Assembly: GCA_038321615.1 (NCBI GenBank)
Contig: JBBQFC010000043.1
Span: 1 to 27,980, forward strand
Direction of reading: 5' to 3'
DNA length: 27,980 bases
From: JBBQFC01 sp038321615
Lineage (GTDB): Bacteria; Bacteroidota; Bacteroidia; Flavobacteriales_D; Cryomorphaceae
Of the stretch, positions 7,354 to 15,121 are shown one piece after another. The translations under genes were made by a program, and so were the position numbers. Every line of letters begins with the position of its first letter. Position 1 is the stretch's first letter. The notes beneath the pieces are model-generated. The model was not told where the DNA came from and ran no database searches. It saw nothing but the letters and a program-made list of their open reading frames with translations.

Positions 7354-8454
7354 TTAATCTCCCGCCACCAACTCTGCCCTCACTTCATAAATCCGGCCCC
7401 AATATTTGCCGGTTAAGAGAAAATTACCGTTGAGTGGGTTAATGGCAATCCCATTTAGCACGTCCATTCCACTGGTGGCTTCGGCTTTATCGACTATGCC
7501 GCGAGCGGAATAAGAGTCGGTAATCATTCCAGAGCCAGGATCGATGGCAACCACAAGAGCGCTGCCGTAGATATTGGCGTATATCTTCCCCTGGTAGTAC
7601 TCTAATTCGTTGATGTTAACTACTTCGCCTTTATCGTCGAATACCCGAATGCGGCTCTTGACGCTGAAATCTACCGGATTGATAAAATAGAGGTAAGCGC
7701 TACCATCACTGGCAATGAGCGAAGTATCATTATGCGTAAGGCCCCAGCCTTCTCCGGTTAGCGGCGCAAACGTAAACTCGGCTTCGCGCGAAAAGTCTCC
7801 TAAATTGTAGCGAAATGCCTTGGTCGATTTATAAGTAAGTTGATAGAGCTTACCGCCAAAAATGGTAATTCCTTCCCCGAAATAGGTTTCTTCAATTGGC
7901 TTTTCGAGCAATACTTTACCCGTCGCCAAGTCGAGCTTTCGCAACCGCGATTCCCCGTAATTTCCAGTCCCTTCGTAGAGTAATCCTTCGTGCACTAGCA
8001 ATCCTTGGGTGAAAGATTTTGAGTCGTGGGGGTATTTTTTCAAAACTTTAAGCTGCCACGCTTCTGGAGCTTTTGAAGCCAGAATGCGCACGCTGCGTAA
8101 TTTAGTCGCGGTGGTGCCATCGCTTAAAGTCGCTATGGCCGTAATCCGAACTTCGCCTCCGCCGACCGCCGATGTGGGCAAATTAATCGTTGAAACTCCC
8201 GTTGCCACTCTTCGCTTTTCGTCGGTGAGAAATATTTCTACTGCATCGACTTCTTTACCTTCTATAATGCTCGCCACCGATAGATGGAGGGTATCGCCAT
8301 AGTTGATTTGGCCCGTGTTGGTGAGTTCGAAGCTAATAGGAACTTCGGCTTTGACCGATGGTCGGCCCGTATTGCGGTTGGTGCTGGTCTCATCGCCGCA
8401 AGAAGCAAGCGAGAAAATAAGAAGGGATAGCCCAATAAATCTTGTCTCAAACAC
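7354..8454 (-). CDS. Glutaminyl-peptide cyclotransferase, lipoprotein form with Ig-like domain
   Basis: The GTG at 8454 is preferred over an in-frame TTG at 8490. It gives a compact lipoprotein signal (basic FETRF, hydrophobic IGLSLLIF, lipobox LASC) and only an 8-base overlap with the upstream nnr gene. The product has 366 residues. An Ig-like beta domain (about 35-125) precedes the plant/bacterial type glutaminyl cyclase five-bladed propeller (Glu_cyclase_2). Its hallmarks are all present: YPHDSKSFTQGL, LYEGTGNYGESRLRKLDL, TYFGEGIT, GEGWGLTHN, INELEYYQGKIYANI and VLNGIAINPLNGNFLLTGKYW. The family converts N-terminal glutamine to pyroglutamate. Anchored outside the cytoplasm, it probably acts on exported proteins; signal-peptide cleavage often exposes N-terminal Gln in this phylum. 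Last gene of the probable pcm operon. Confidence 0.9.
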   Translation of the reverse strand: MFETRFIGLSLLIFSLASCGDETSTNRNTGRPSVKAEVPISFELTNTGQINYGDTLHLSVASIIEGKEVDAVEIFLTDEKRRVATGVSTINLPTSAVGGGEVRITAIATLSDGTTATKLRSVRILASKAPEAWQLKVLKKYPHDSKSFTQGLLVHEGLLYEGTGNYGESRLRKLDLATGKVLLEKPIEETYFGEGITIFGGKLYQLTYKSTKAFRYNLGDFSREAEFTFAPLTGEGWGLTHNDTSLIASDGSAYLYFINPVDFSVKSRIRVFDDKGEVVNINELEYYQGKIYANIYGSALVVAIDPGSGMITDSYSARGIVDKAEATSGMDVLNGIAINPLNGNFLLTGKYWGRIYEVRAELVAGD

Positions 8455-9988
8455 AATCGAGCGATTTGAAGGCCGCGCCGAGTTTATCAATGATATCGGA
8501 AGCTATTAAAGATTCGACACTCTGGTCGGTGAGTGCCAAATCGCCGGCACAACCGTGCACGAACATGGCTAAACATGCGGCTTCGGAAGGTGGATATCCC
8601 GCTCCAAGCAGTGCACCAATCAGGCCGCTTAGCACGTCGCCAGCGCCCGCTGTAGCCATGCCCGCATTGCCCGAGCTATTGATGATGATTTCACCGTTTG
8701 GCAGACTCAGGCTTGAATGCGCGCCTTTTAGAAGCACAATCACCTTGTGCTTCTTACTAAAAACGCGTTGCAGCTCCATGCGCTCGAAGTGTGTGGCTCG
8801 CTCGCCGACTAGTTTTTTAAATTCGCCGGGGTGGGGTGTCAGTATGGTGTTCTCCGGTAAGGCGTCGCAAAGAGCCTTATGGTCGGCCAGGATTTGAAGC
8901 GCGTCGGCATCAAGTATAAGCGGAGCTTTACTCTTTTTTAGAATCTGCTCAAGCAGCTTGGCTGCTTCATCGCCAAGGCCCATTCCCGGACCGACTACCA
9001 AGGCATCGTATTGCGAAATATCTGTCGGCATAGCAGGATAATCGCTGTCGGCCTGCGCAAGCACCATTACTTCGGGCGAGTAATTCAGCACAATTTGTTC
9101 GGCGAGTTTGCCCGAGTGAAGACTTACTTTCCCGGCACCGGCTCGCATGGCTGCTTTGCAGGTAAGGGCAGCCGCCCCGTACTTACCTCGCGAACCCGCT
9201 ATTACGCCCACATGCCCGTAATCGCCTTTGTGGCTGAAGGTTTGTCTGTCGCGGCGAATGCTTTTGGCATAATTGTGTTCCACTAAGTGAAAATCAGTTT
9301 TAACGGCGTCCAGAAATTGGGGATGCAGGCCGATATCGAGCAGGTATAGCTCGCCGATGAAGGGGGCATTTTCCGAAAGGTAAAAAGCCAGCTTCGGCAC
9401 TTGAAAACTCAGCAAGTAGGTTGATTTCACGATTGCCGTCAAATCATTTTCTCCATTGTCGGTGCAAAACATTCCGCTCGGCAAGTCGATGCTAACCACC
9501 GGGCAACCCGCCGCATTGATAGCTCGAATGACGTCGGCGGCAATGCCTTCCACTTTTCGTGAAAGTCCCGTACCAAAAATGCAATCGATTAAAACAGAGT
9601 CGGGGTCGGGTTTCCAACTGGTTGTTTTACCCTTGAGTTGTTCGGTCGAACTTTTGAGCTTTCCGAGCTTATCGAAGTTTTTCGAAAAATCATCTGAAGG
9701 TTTGTCAGATGCATGCACAATAACGACGTTCACGTTGTAGCCATTGCGATCGAGCATACGCGCTATGGCTAAGCCGTCGCCGCCATTATTGCCTACGCCG
9801 GATACCACACAAAATTTCCAATCTTTCTCTTCCGTAATATGCGAAGGGAAGAGTTTGGGTGCGCGTTGGTATATCCAATCGAAACATTTTCCGGCGGCTC
9901 GTTCCATTAAATCGATTGATTTAATGGGCTCGTGCTTGATGGTGTATTGGTCGGCTTCCCGAATTTGTGTGGCCGAGAGAATTTTCAC
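8447..9988 (-). CDS. nnr: Bifunctional NAD(P)H-hydrate epimerase / ADP-dependent NAD(P)H-hydrate dehydratase
   Basis: A 513-residue cytosolic fusion that repairs hydrated NADH and NADPH. The N-terminal epimerase (about 1-225; VSGVGNNGGDGLAIARML with GNNGGDG at 66-72, IDLPSG at 167-172) interconverts R and S forms of NAD(P)HX. The C-terminal ribokinase-like dehydratase (about 235-510) restores NAD(P)H using ADP. It shows HKGDYGHVGVIAGS (253-266), GPGMG (333-337), TPHPGEF (384-390) and GAGDVLSG (448-455). Both halves look intact and the length is normal for Nnr. It begins at GTG, 29 bases after the outer-membrane protein gene on the same strand, and its end overlaps the cyclotransferase start, so these genes are probably one transcript. 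Confidence 0.95.
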   Translation of the reverse strand: MKILSATQIREADQYTIKHEPIKSIDLMERAAGKCFDWIYQRAPKLFPSHITEEKDWKFCVVSGVGNNGGDGLAIARMLDRNGYNVNVVIVHASDKPSDDFSKNFDKLGKLKSSTEQLKGKTTSWKPDPDSVLIDCIFGTGLSRKVEGIAADVIRAINAAGCPVVSIDLPSGMFCTDNGENDLTAIVKSTYLLSFQVPKLAFYLSENAPFIGELYLLDIGLHPQFLDAVKTDFHLVEHNYAKSIRRDRQTFSHKGDYGHVGVIAGSRGKYGAAALTCKAAMRAGAGKVSLHSGKLAEQIVLNYSPEVMVLAQADSDYPAMPTDISQYDALVVGPGMGLGDEAAKLLEQILKKSKAPLILDADALQILADHKALCDALPENTILTPHPGEFKKLVGERATHFERMELQRVFSKKHKVIVLLKGAHSSLSLPNGEIIINSSGNAGMATAGAGDVLSGLIGALLGAGYPPSEAACLAMFVHGCAGDLALTDQSVESLIASDIIDKLGAAFKSLDCV

Positions 9989-10017
9989 TGGTTTGGCTGT
10001 TTTTACGGCAGCAAATA

Positions 10018-10890
10018 TCAGAAATAGAATGTCATAAACAGGGCTCCGCCCGAATTATCATTGTCGAGTCGGAAAGCGGAGCTGCCACCAACGTCTTGAA
10101 TGGTATTGACAAACTGCTCGCTCGTACCTCCCGTTGGGATGCTCCATTGCTCCGAAGTAATGGTGGAGTTGCCCGTGAAAAAGAAGGCAGCGCTAAACCC
10201 GTATTCGAATCCAACCGACCATTTTGGAAATAGAAATATTTCGGCCCCGATAAATGCGCGCGCCCCGACGCTGAATGTTGACCCTACCGCATATTCTGTA
10301 ATGAAGGCTCCCTGCTCCGTAATATTAGTGACCACGGTAGGATCATCTTGAAAGAGGATTGTAAACTCCGAACGATCGGGATTGGTGTTCTCCGGAGTAA
10401 TATTGTTGCCGTATTCAAATTTATGTTGCTCCGTGCCGAACCCGAGTATTCCTTCCACACCGTAGAATCCTTGGATCCGGGTGTTTCCTTTTCGTTTCTC
10501 GATACCAAGCGAAGCATGAAGATTGGTGAACCTGCGTTTGTAATTATCTTCTACCTTAGTGTTGGTAGGGGTTTGGCTAAATTCTGGACTGAAAGAGCGG
10601 AAATTATCGGCCAGCACGTTGAGCCGCAGACCAGCGCGATAAGCCATTTTGTCCGTCTTGAAATATTTACCCACCACAGCGAAATTATTGTTCGGGAAAT
10701 CAGTTCTTGGAGCATCATTGCCTTCATTGGAAAAAAAGTTTCCGATGTAGCCTAAGAAAGGAGCGGCATCGATGGCTATTGCCCAATCGCCCTGCTCGGG
10801 CAGATAGGGTTCACCTTTTTTTGAAATAGGTTGGGCAAAGGCAGCTTGGCCAATAAGTGATGCGGCCAGTAAGATCAAAATGGACTTCAT
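10018..10890 (-). CDS. Outer-membrane beta-barrel protein, unknown function
   Basis: A 290-residue protein with a signal peptide (MKSILILLAASLIGQAAFAQ, cut at about residue 20) and repeated amphipathic strands. It ends in FMTFYF, with the terminal phenylalanine typical of barrels inserted by the BAM complex. Loops are Asn/Thr rich (EQHKFEYGNNITPENTNPD). I do not recognise a named family beyond the porin-like/OmpW-like barrels common in Bacteroidota. It lies 66 bases after pcm and 29 before nnr on the same strand, so it is likely co-transcribed with these repair enzymes. That company does not reveal its function. Confidence 0.75.
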   Translation of the reverse strand: MKSILILLAASLIGQAAFAQPISKKGEPYLPEQGDWAIAIDAAPFLGYIGNFFSNEGNDAPRTDFPNNNFAVVGKYFKTDKMAYRAGLRLNVLADNFRSFSPEFSQTPTNTKVEDNYKRRFTNLHASLGIEKRKGNTRIQGFYGVEGILGFGTEQHKFEYGNNITPENTNPDRSEFTILFQDDPTVVTNITEQGAFITEYAVGSTFSVGARAFIGAEIFLFPKWSVGFEYGFSAAFFFTGNSTITSEQWSIPTGGTSEQFVNTIQDVGGSSAFRLDNDNSGGALFMTFYF

Positions 10891-10956
10891 GTGGTTTAAA
10901 TTGGTTTGATGAATAACTGTCTATTGGGATTTTTAGTGTGCATGGATTCAATTTTC

Positions 10957-11607
10957 CTACGATTGCTTATTCTGAAGCATGGGTACAAATCGGTATTGAC
11001 CATGTTCGCTGCGATCGAGCGAGCCATCGGGCATTTTCTCGATTCGATGCATTATTTGCGTTTCGCCTTCTCCTATTGGCACTACCAGTAAACCACCGGG
11101 CCTCAATTGGTCGAGCAGGGCTGTAGGCAAATTCGGTGCACCGCACGTTACCAGTACACGGTCGAAAGGGGCGTAGGCGGGCAGGCCCACATAGCCATCG
11201 CCGTAGAAAAGCTTGGCGGTATTGCGCATTTGAGTGAGCATGAGCGTGGCTCTTTTGAAAAGCGTGCGCTGCCTTTCTATGGAGAATACCTTGCAGCCCA
11301 AGGCCGTGAGCACAGCGGTTTGATAGCCGCTTCCGGTTCCTATTTCCAACACTTTCATGCCCGGGCTAAGTTCGAGCAAGGTAGATTGCCGGGCCACGGT
11401 GTACGGTTGAGAAATAGTTTGATCAACACCTATCGGAAAAGCTTTGTCTTCGTAGGCAAACTGCAAGAACGTCGAATCCATAAAATAGTGGCGCGGCACC
11501 TTGTACATAGCTTCGAGCACATTTTCGGTAACCCCTCCGCGGGTGCGAAGGGCGTCGAGCATTAGCCTTCGGAGGCCTTGATGCTGATAATTGTCTGTCA
11601 AATTCAT
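10957..11607 (-). CDS. pcm: Protein-L-isoaspartate O-methyltransferase
   Basis: A 216-residue cytosolic methyltransferase. The ATG at 11607 (MNLTDNYQHQGLRRLM) is chosen because a longer frame to 11676 adds 23 residues unlike the family and gives an atypical length. The substrate motif QTISQPYTVA (63-72) and the SAM-binding motif VLEIGTGSGYQTAVL (86-100) are intact, as is the late GGLLVVPIG. The enzyme methylates isoaspartyl residues from S-adenosylmethionine, starting repair of age-damaged proteins. It is the first gene of the probable operon pcm, barrel protein, nnr, cyclotransferase and is divergent from the Gfo/Idh gene. Confidence 0.94.
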   Translation of the reverse strand: MNLTDNYQHQGLRRLMLDALRTRGGVTENVLEAMYKVPRHYFMDSTFLQFAYEDKAFPIGVDQTISQPYTVARQSTLLELSPGMKVLEIGTGSGYQTAVLTALGCKVFSIERQRTLFKRATLMLTQMRNTAKLFYGDGYVGLPAYAPFDRVLVTCGAPNLPTALLDQLRPGGLLVVPIGEGETQIMHRIEKMPDGSLDRSEHGQYRFVPMLQNKQS

Positions 11608-11614
11608 TGATCGG

Positions 11615-11622
11615 TAAAAATA
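11615..11622 (-). promoter_or_regulatory. Possible -7 box for the pcm operon
   Basis: Read on the minus strand this is TATTTTTA, one base from TAnnTTTG, but only 7 bases before the ATG, so it would give a nearly leaderless message. Weak. Confidence 0.25.
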
Positions 11623-11694
11623 ACTTTTTCGCAATCCCTGCCTAACCTGTTGATAAAAACGAAATGCACAGGTCAACCTTTATAAACACCGAGC

Positions 11695-11702
11695 TACTTT
11701 TG
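11695..11702 (+). promoter_or_regulatory. -7 promoter box for the Gfo/Idh gene
   Basis: TACTTTTG is an exact TAnnTTTG match, 17 bases before ATG 11720. It overlaps a 10-bp palindrome TTTTGCAAAA (11698-11707) that could bind a regulator; that is conjecture. Confidence 0.6.
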
Positions 11703-11719
11703 CAAAAAGGATTTTGATC

Positions 11720-12715
11720 ATGTTGAAAATAGGAGTTTTGGGAGCAGGCCATTTGGGTAAAATTCATATTCGCCTTGCGAAGGAAATACCGCAGTTTGAG
11801 CTTGTAGGCTTCTACGACCCCAATCAAGAAGTGGCTGCCGAAGCCGCCGAAAAGCTCGGTGTCCGAAACTTCACCGATATGGATGAGCTAATAAATGCCG
11901 TCGACGTGGTAGATATTGTAACCCCTACGCTTAGCCATTACGATTGTGCGCGTCGTGCTTTGAAAAGCTCTAAACATGTGTTTATTGAGAAGCCTATTAC
12001 CAATACCATCGAAGAAGCGAAGTCGCTGATGGCGCTCGCTGCGGAGGCGAGTGTTAAGGTGCAGGTAGGCCATGTGGAGCGTTTTAATCCGGCGTTTACT
12101 GCATCGCGCGAACATATTATAAACCCAATGTTTATCGAAACGCATCGCCTTGCACAATTCAATCCGCGGGGTACCGACGTATCGGTAGTGCTCGACTTAA
12201 TGATCCACGATATAGATATTGTACTCAGCGTGGTAAAGTCGAATGTGCGTCGCATTAGTGCAAGCGGAGTCGCCATTGTGAGCGAAGAGCCCGATATTGC
12301 CAATGCCCGTATCGAATTCGACAACGGCTGCGTGGCGAATCTCACTGCAAGCCGATTCTCCCTGAAAAACATGCGTAAGTCGCGCTTCTTTCAACGCAAC
12401 GCTTATATCGCAGTTGATTTTCTTAAAAAAAGTGCAGAGATTGTTAAAATGCGTGATATTGAGGGCGAAGGCGACCCTTTTGGACTCAGTATTGATCTCG
12501 GCCAAGGGCGCGGCAGCAAGGAGATATTTTTTGAGAAACCTAAAATCGAGCAAAACAATGCCATTAAAGATGAACTCAGTTCATTTGCGGAAGCCATTTT
12601 ACAAAATACGCCAACCGCTGTAACCATTGAAGATGGCTATAAAGCGCTGGATATTGCCTATCGGATTATCGATAAATTGCACGTCACAGCCTCCAATCTT
12701 GAAAAATTAGGATAA
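11720..12715 (+). CDS. Gfo/Idh/MocA family NAD(P)-dependent oxidoreductase
   Basis: A 331-residue cytosolic dehydrogenase. The ATG at 11720 gives the canonical N-terminus MLKIGVLGAGHLGKIH with the dinucleotide-binding GAGHLG (8-13); a TTG two codons upstream is less likely. The family motif EKP (90-92) follows VFIEKPITNTIEEAK, and GHVERFNPA (117-125) carries the conserved substrate-side segment. The C-terminal alpha/beta domain runs from about residue 125. Members oxidise or reduce sugars and nucleotide sugars such as UDP-N-acetylglucosamine derivatives; the exact substrate cannot be read here. It is 121 bases ahead of a lipoprotein/sugar-transferase pair, which fits a role in surface polysaccharide precursors, but a general housekeeping role is equally possible. 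Confidence 0.88.
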   Translation: MLKIGVLGAGHLGKIHIRLAKEIPQFELVGFYDPNQEVAAEAAEKLGVRNFTDMDELINAVDVVDIVTPTLSHYDCARRALKSSKHVFIEKPITNTIEEAKSLMALAAEASVKVQVGHVERFNPAFTASREHIINPMFIETHRLAQFNPRGTDVSVVLDLMIHDIDIVLSVVKSNVRRISASGVAIVSEEPDIANARIEFDNGCVANLTASRFSLKNMRKSRFFQRNAYIAVDFLKKSAEIVKMRDIEGEGDPFGLSIDLGQGRGSKEIFFEKPKIEQNNAIKDELSSFAEAILQNTPTAVTIEDGYKALDIAYRIIDKLHVTASNLEKLG

Positions 12716-12803
12716 GCCTGCAATTTCAGTAACAAAACTGCGTTTTCAGGAAGCTTACATCAACCTTAGTTCGCGTGATGGCTGTTTACTTCAAATAAAT
12801 AGC

Positions 12804-12811
12804 TAAATTCG
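12804..12811 (+). promoter_or_regulatory. Possible -7 box for the lipoprotein/sugar transferase operon
   Basis: TAAATTCG is one base from TAnnTTTG, 25 bases before ATG 12837. Confidence 0.3.
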
Positions 12812-12836
12812 CGGCCTCGAATTTTTGGCTCTGCCT

Positions 12837-13694
12837 ATGAAGATATGTTACGCGTTGCTTGCCGTTCTGGCTCTCTCATCTTGCGATGCCTTCGATAAAG
12901 AAGAAACCATACCCGCCTTTATTCTTATTAATTCAGCCGATTTGGTTACGGATACCAATCAGGGAGCCAATACCCATGGCATTCTAGATGCCACCGTTTT
13001 TGCAGATGGTGTATTTGTCGGGACTTTCGAAATGCCCGCCGTGGTGCCTATCCTGCAAAATGGCGTATCAACTATAACTGTAGCTGCGGGGATCAAAAAC
13101 AATGGGCTCAGTCAGGATCGTATAATATATCCCTTTTACGATTTTACCGTGCGGGAGATCAACCTGCTGCCAAATGCCATAATTCCATTTACCGCCGACA
13201 CTACCGTTACTTTTCAGTATTACGAGAATATTTTGAACTTCGAGTACGAAGATTTCGAGAATGTGGGAACAGGGTTGGTTCCGTTCGACGAAAGCAATGC
13301 CACCTTCTTACAAATCTCGGAGCCTGCCGAAAATGTAAGCATCGGTCAGAGCTTGGAAGTAACGCTTACCCCCGATAGCAGTATTTTTTTCGTTGCTACC
13401 AACTGGCCGCTGCAAAATCTTCCTCAAGGAAATAACATTTACCTCGAAATCGATTTCAAGGGAGATCACCCCTTGGAGATTGGAATTTTGGCCTTCAATT
13501 CTACCGTCCTAAAAGTATTCGCACTTGGCATTCTTCCTACCGATGAGTGGACAAAGGTGTACGTAGATCTCACCAATGAAATAGCGCAGCAAGTCAATAC
13601 CAACAATTTCGCTGTTTATCTGGAGAGCCGCCTTGGCCCTAACGATGGGGAGAAACGCATCTATATCGATAACCTAAAATTCGTTTATCCCTGA
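12837..13694 (+). CDS. Lipoprotein of unknown function upstream of the sugar transferase
   Basis: A 285-residue protein. The ATG at 12837 yields a classic lipoprotein signal (MKICYALLAVLAL, lipobox LSSC, lipidated Cys16); an in-frame TTG at 12825 is ignored. The sequence is almost entirely beta-rich with two apparent sandwich modules. The first (about 20-125) has GILDATVFADGVFVGTFEMP. The second (about 135-285) resembles a carbohydrate-binding-module jellyroll: FEYEDFENVGTG, YLEIDFKGDHPLEIGI, WTKVYVDLTNEI and a final IYIDNLKFVY strand. No catalytic motif is visible. It ends two bases before the TTG start of the initiating sugar transferase, so the two are very probably co-expressed. A glycan-binding or export-related envelope role is only inference. 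Confidence 0.8.
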   Translation: MKICYALLAVLALSSCDAFDKEETIPAFILINSADLVTDTNQGANTHGILDATVFADGVFVGTFEMPAVVPILQNGVSTITVAAGIKNNGLSQDRIIYPFYDFTVREINLLPNAIIPFTADTTVTFQYYENILNFEYEDFENVGTGLVPFDESNATFLQISEPAENVSIGQSLEVTLTPDSSIFFVATNWPLQNLPQGNNIYLEIDFKGDHPLEIGILAFNSTVLKVFALGILPTDEWTKVYVDLTNEIAQQVNTNNFAVYLESRLGPNDGEKRIYIDNLKFVYP

Positions 13695-13696
13695 TT

Positions 13697-15109
13697 TTGA
13701 ATAAGAAAATCCAAGTAGCAAAATATGTGGTAGCCGATTTTTTGAATTCGGCTGTCGCTTGGGTGCTTTTTTATTCCTATCGCAAAAAGGTCGTAGAACC
13801 AGAGAAATACGGTTACGAAATACCTTTTCAATTTGACAATAAGTTCTACTTCGGTCTCTTGCTAATTCCCATTTTTTGGATCGGGATTTACACCTTACTC
13901 GGTATGTACCGCGATATTTATCGGCGGCACCGACTCAAGGAGTTGGGGCAGGTTATGCTGGCCACGCTAGCCGGGGTCCTTGTGCTGTTTTTTACCGTTT
14001 TAATTGACGACGAAATTGCCAATTATCAGTTTTTTTATAAGTCGATCTTAGTACTTTTTTGTCTGCATTTTCTCTTCACCTTCACTGCAAGGTTTGTGCT
14101 TACTACCCTTACAGTGAAAAGGATCCACAAGCGGAAGCTGGGTTTTAACACAGTTATTATCGGCGGAAACGAAGAAGCTCTTGGGCTCTATCGTGAAATG
14201 GAAACGATGGTCCCCGCTCCTGGATTTAAGTTTATAGGCTACGTGAGCGTAAACGGAAAAGACCATCTCTTGCAAGATGAACTGCCCTGGCTTGGGAAAT
14301 TTCAAACCATCTCGGAGGTTATAAAGAAGGAAGCGGTCGAAGAGGTGGTAATTGCCATAGAAAGTTCGGAGCACCGCAACTTGGGTGGTATTATCACGGA
14401 GCTCGAAGGGCATAATGTGCAAATCAAGATCATCCCCGATATTTACGATATACTTTCTGGCTCGGTAAAAATGTCGAGCATATTCGGAGCGCCGCTTATT
14501 CAGATCGAGACGGAAATCATGCCCGCCTGGCAATTCTTCATTAAGCGAATCGTCGATTTTTTCGGTTCCCTTGTCGCCATCGTTATTCTCAGTCCGGTTT
14601 ATGTTTTGCTCGCCATCTTGGTGAAGCTCTCTTCTCCGGGCTCTATTATTTTCCGACAGGAGCGTATCGGTCAATTCAACAATCCCTTCGATATCTATAA
14701 ATTTCGGTCCATGTATTGCGATGCCGAGGAAGCAGGGCCGCAACTCTCCAGCTCCAGCGATCCCCGCATTACGCCTATTGGTCGCTTTATGCGAAAAACC
14801 CGGCTCGACGAAATCCCCCAGTTTTTCAACGTTCTAATCGGTGAAATGAGCTTGGTAGGGCCACGGCCGGAACGGCAGTTCTACATCGACCAGATCATGA
14901 AAGTGGCACCCCACTACCGTCATCTTCAGAAGGTGAAACCCGGTATAACGAGTTGGGGACAAGTGAAATACGGGTACGCCGAAAACGTGGGGCAAATGGT
15001 GCAGCGGCTCAAGTACGATGTACTCTACATCGAGAATATGTCGCTGGCAATCGATATTAAAATTATGGCTTACACCCTGATCATTATCTTCAAGGGCTCG
15101 GGCAAATAA
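13697..15109 (+). CDS. Exopolysaccharide polyprenyl-phosphate sugar-1-phosphate transferase
   Basis: A 470-residue inner-membrane enzyme that starts a surface-glycan repeat unit by moving sugar-1-phosphate from a nucleotide sugar to undecaprenyl phosphate. TTG is the only start near the family N-terminus (MNKKIQVAKYVVADFL). Four membrane helices lie at about 10-27, 51-70, 85-103 and 113-132. A CoA-binding-like Rossmann region follows (NTVIIGGNEEALGLYREM, about 151-245). The C-terminal catalytic domain (283-470) has KRIVDFFGS, the KFRSM motif (335-339), RLDEIPQFFNVL (369-380), MSLVGPRPE (384-392) and KPGITSWGQV (414-423). All expected catalytic residues appear present. The sugar specificity is unknown. 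The gene sits between the lipoprotein (2-base gap) and the dehydrogenase (12-base gap). Confidence 0.93.
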   Translation: MNKKIQVAKYVVADFLNSAVAWVLFYSYRKKVVEPEKYGYEIPFQFDNKFYFGLLLIPIFWIGIYTLLGMYRDIYRRHRLKELGQVMLATLAGVLVLFFTVLIDDEIANYQFFYKSILVLFCLHFLFTFTARFVLTTLTVKRIHKRKLGFNTVIIGGNEEALGLYREMETMVPAPGFKFIGYVSVNGKDHLLQDELPWLGKFQTISEVIKKEAVEEVVIAIESSEHRNLGGIITELEGHNVQIKIIPDIYDILSGSVKMSSIFGAPLIQIETEIMPAWQFFIKRIVDFFGSLVAIVILSPVYVLLAILVKLSSPGSIIFRQERIGQFNNPFDIYKFRSMYCDAEEAGPQLSSSSDPRITPIGRFMRKTRLDEIPQFFNVLIGEMSLVGPRPERQFYIDQIMKVAPHYRHLQKVKPGITSWGQVKYGYAENVGQMVQRLKYDVLYIENMSLAIDIKIMAYTLIIIFKGSGK

Positions 15110-15121
15110 ACCACACTACAC

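Noticed and set aside
8455..8490. TTG start at 8490 for the cyclotransferase
   Set aside because: It would add 12 residues before the lipoprotein signal and enlarge the overlap with nnr; GTG 8454 gives a normal signal.
8442..8897. Plus-strand open frame of 151 codons across the nnr 3' end
   Set aside because: Antisense to the conserved dehydratase domain; no signal or family features.
11107..11565. Plus-strand open frame of 152 codons inside pcm
   Set aside because: Antisense to the methyltransferase core; no family resemblance.
11608..11676. Longer N-terminus for pcm
   Set aside because: The extra 23 residues are not family-like and the ATG at 11607 gives the standard length and start.
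14048..14743. Long minus-strand open frame (231 codons) inside the sugar transferase gene
   Set aside because: It lies wholly antisense to a well-supported enzyme, has no recognisable domain, and its composition reflects the opposite strand's codons.
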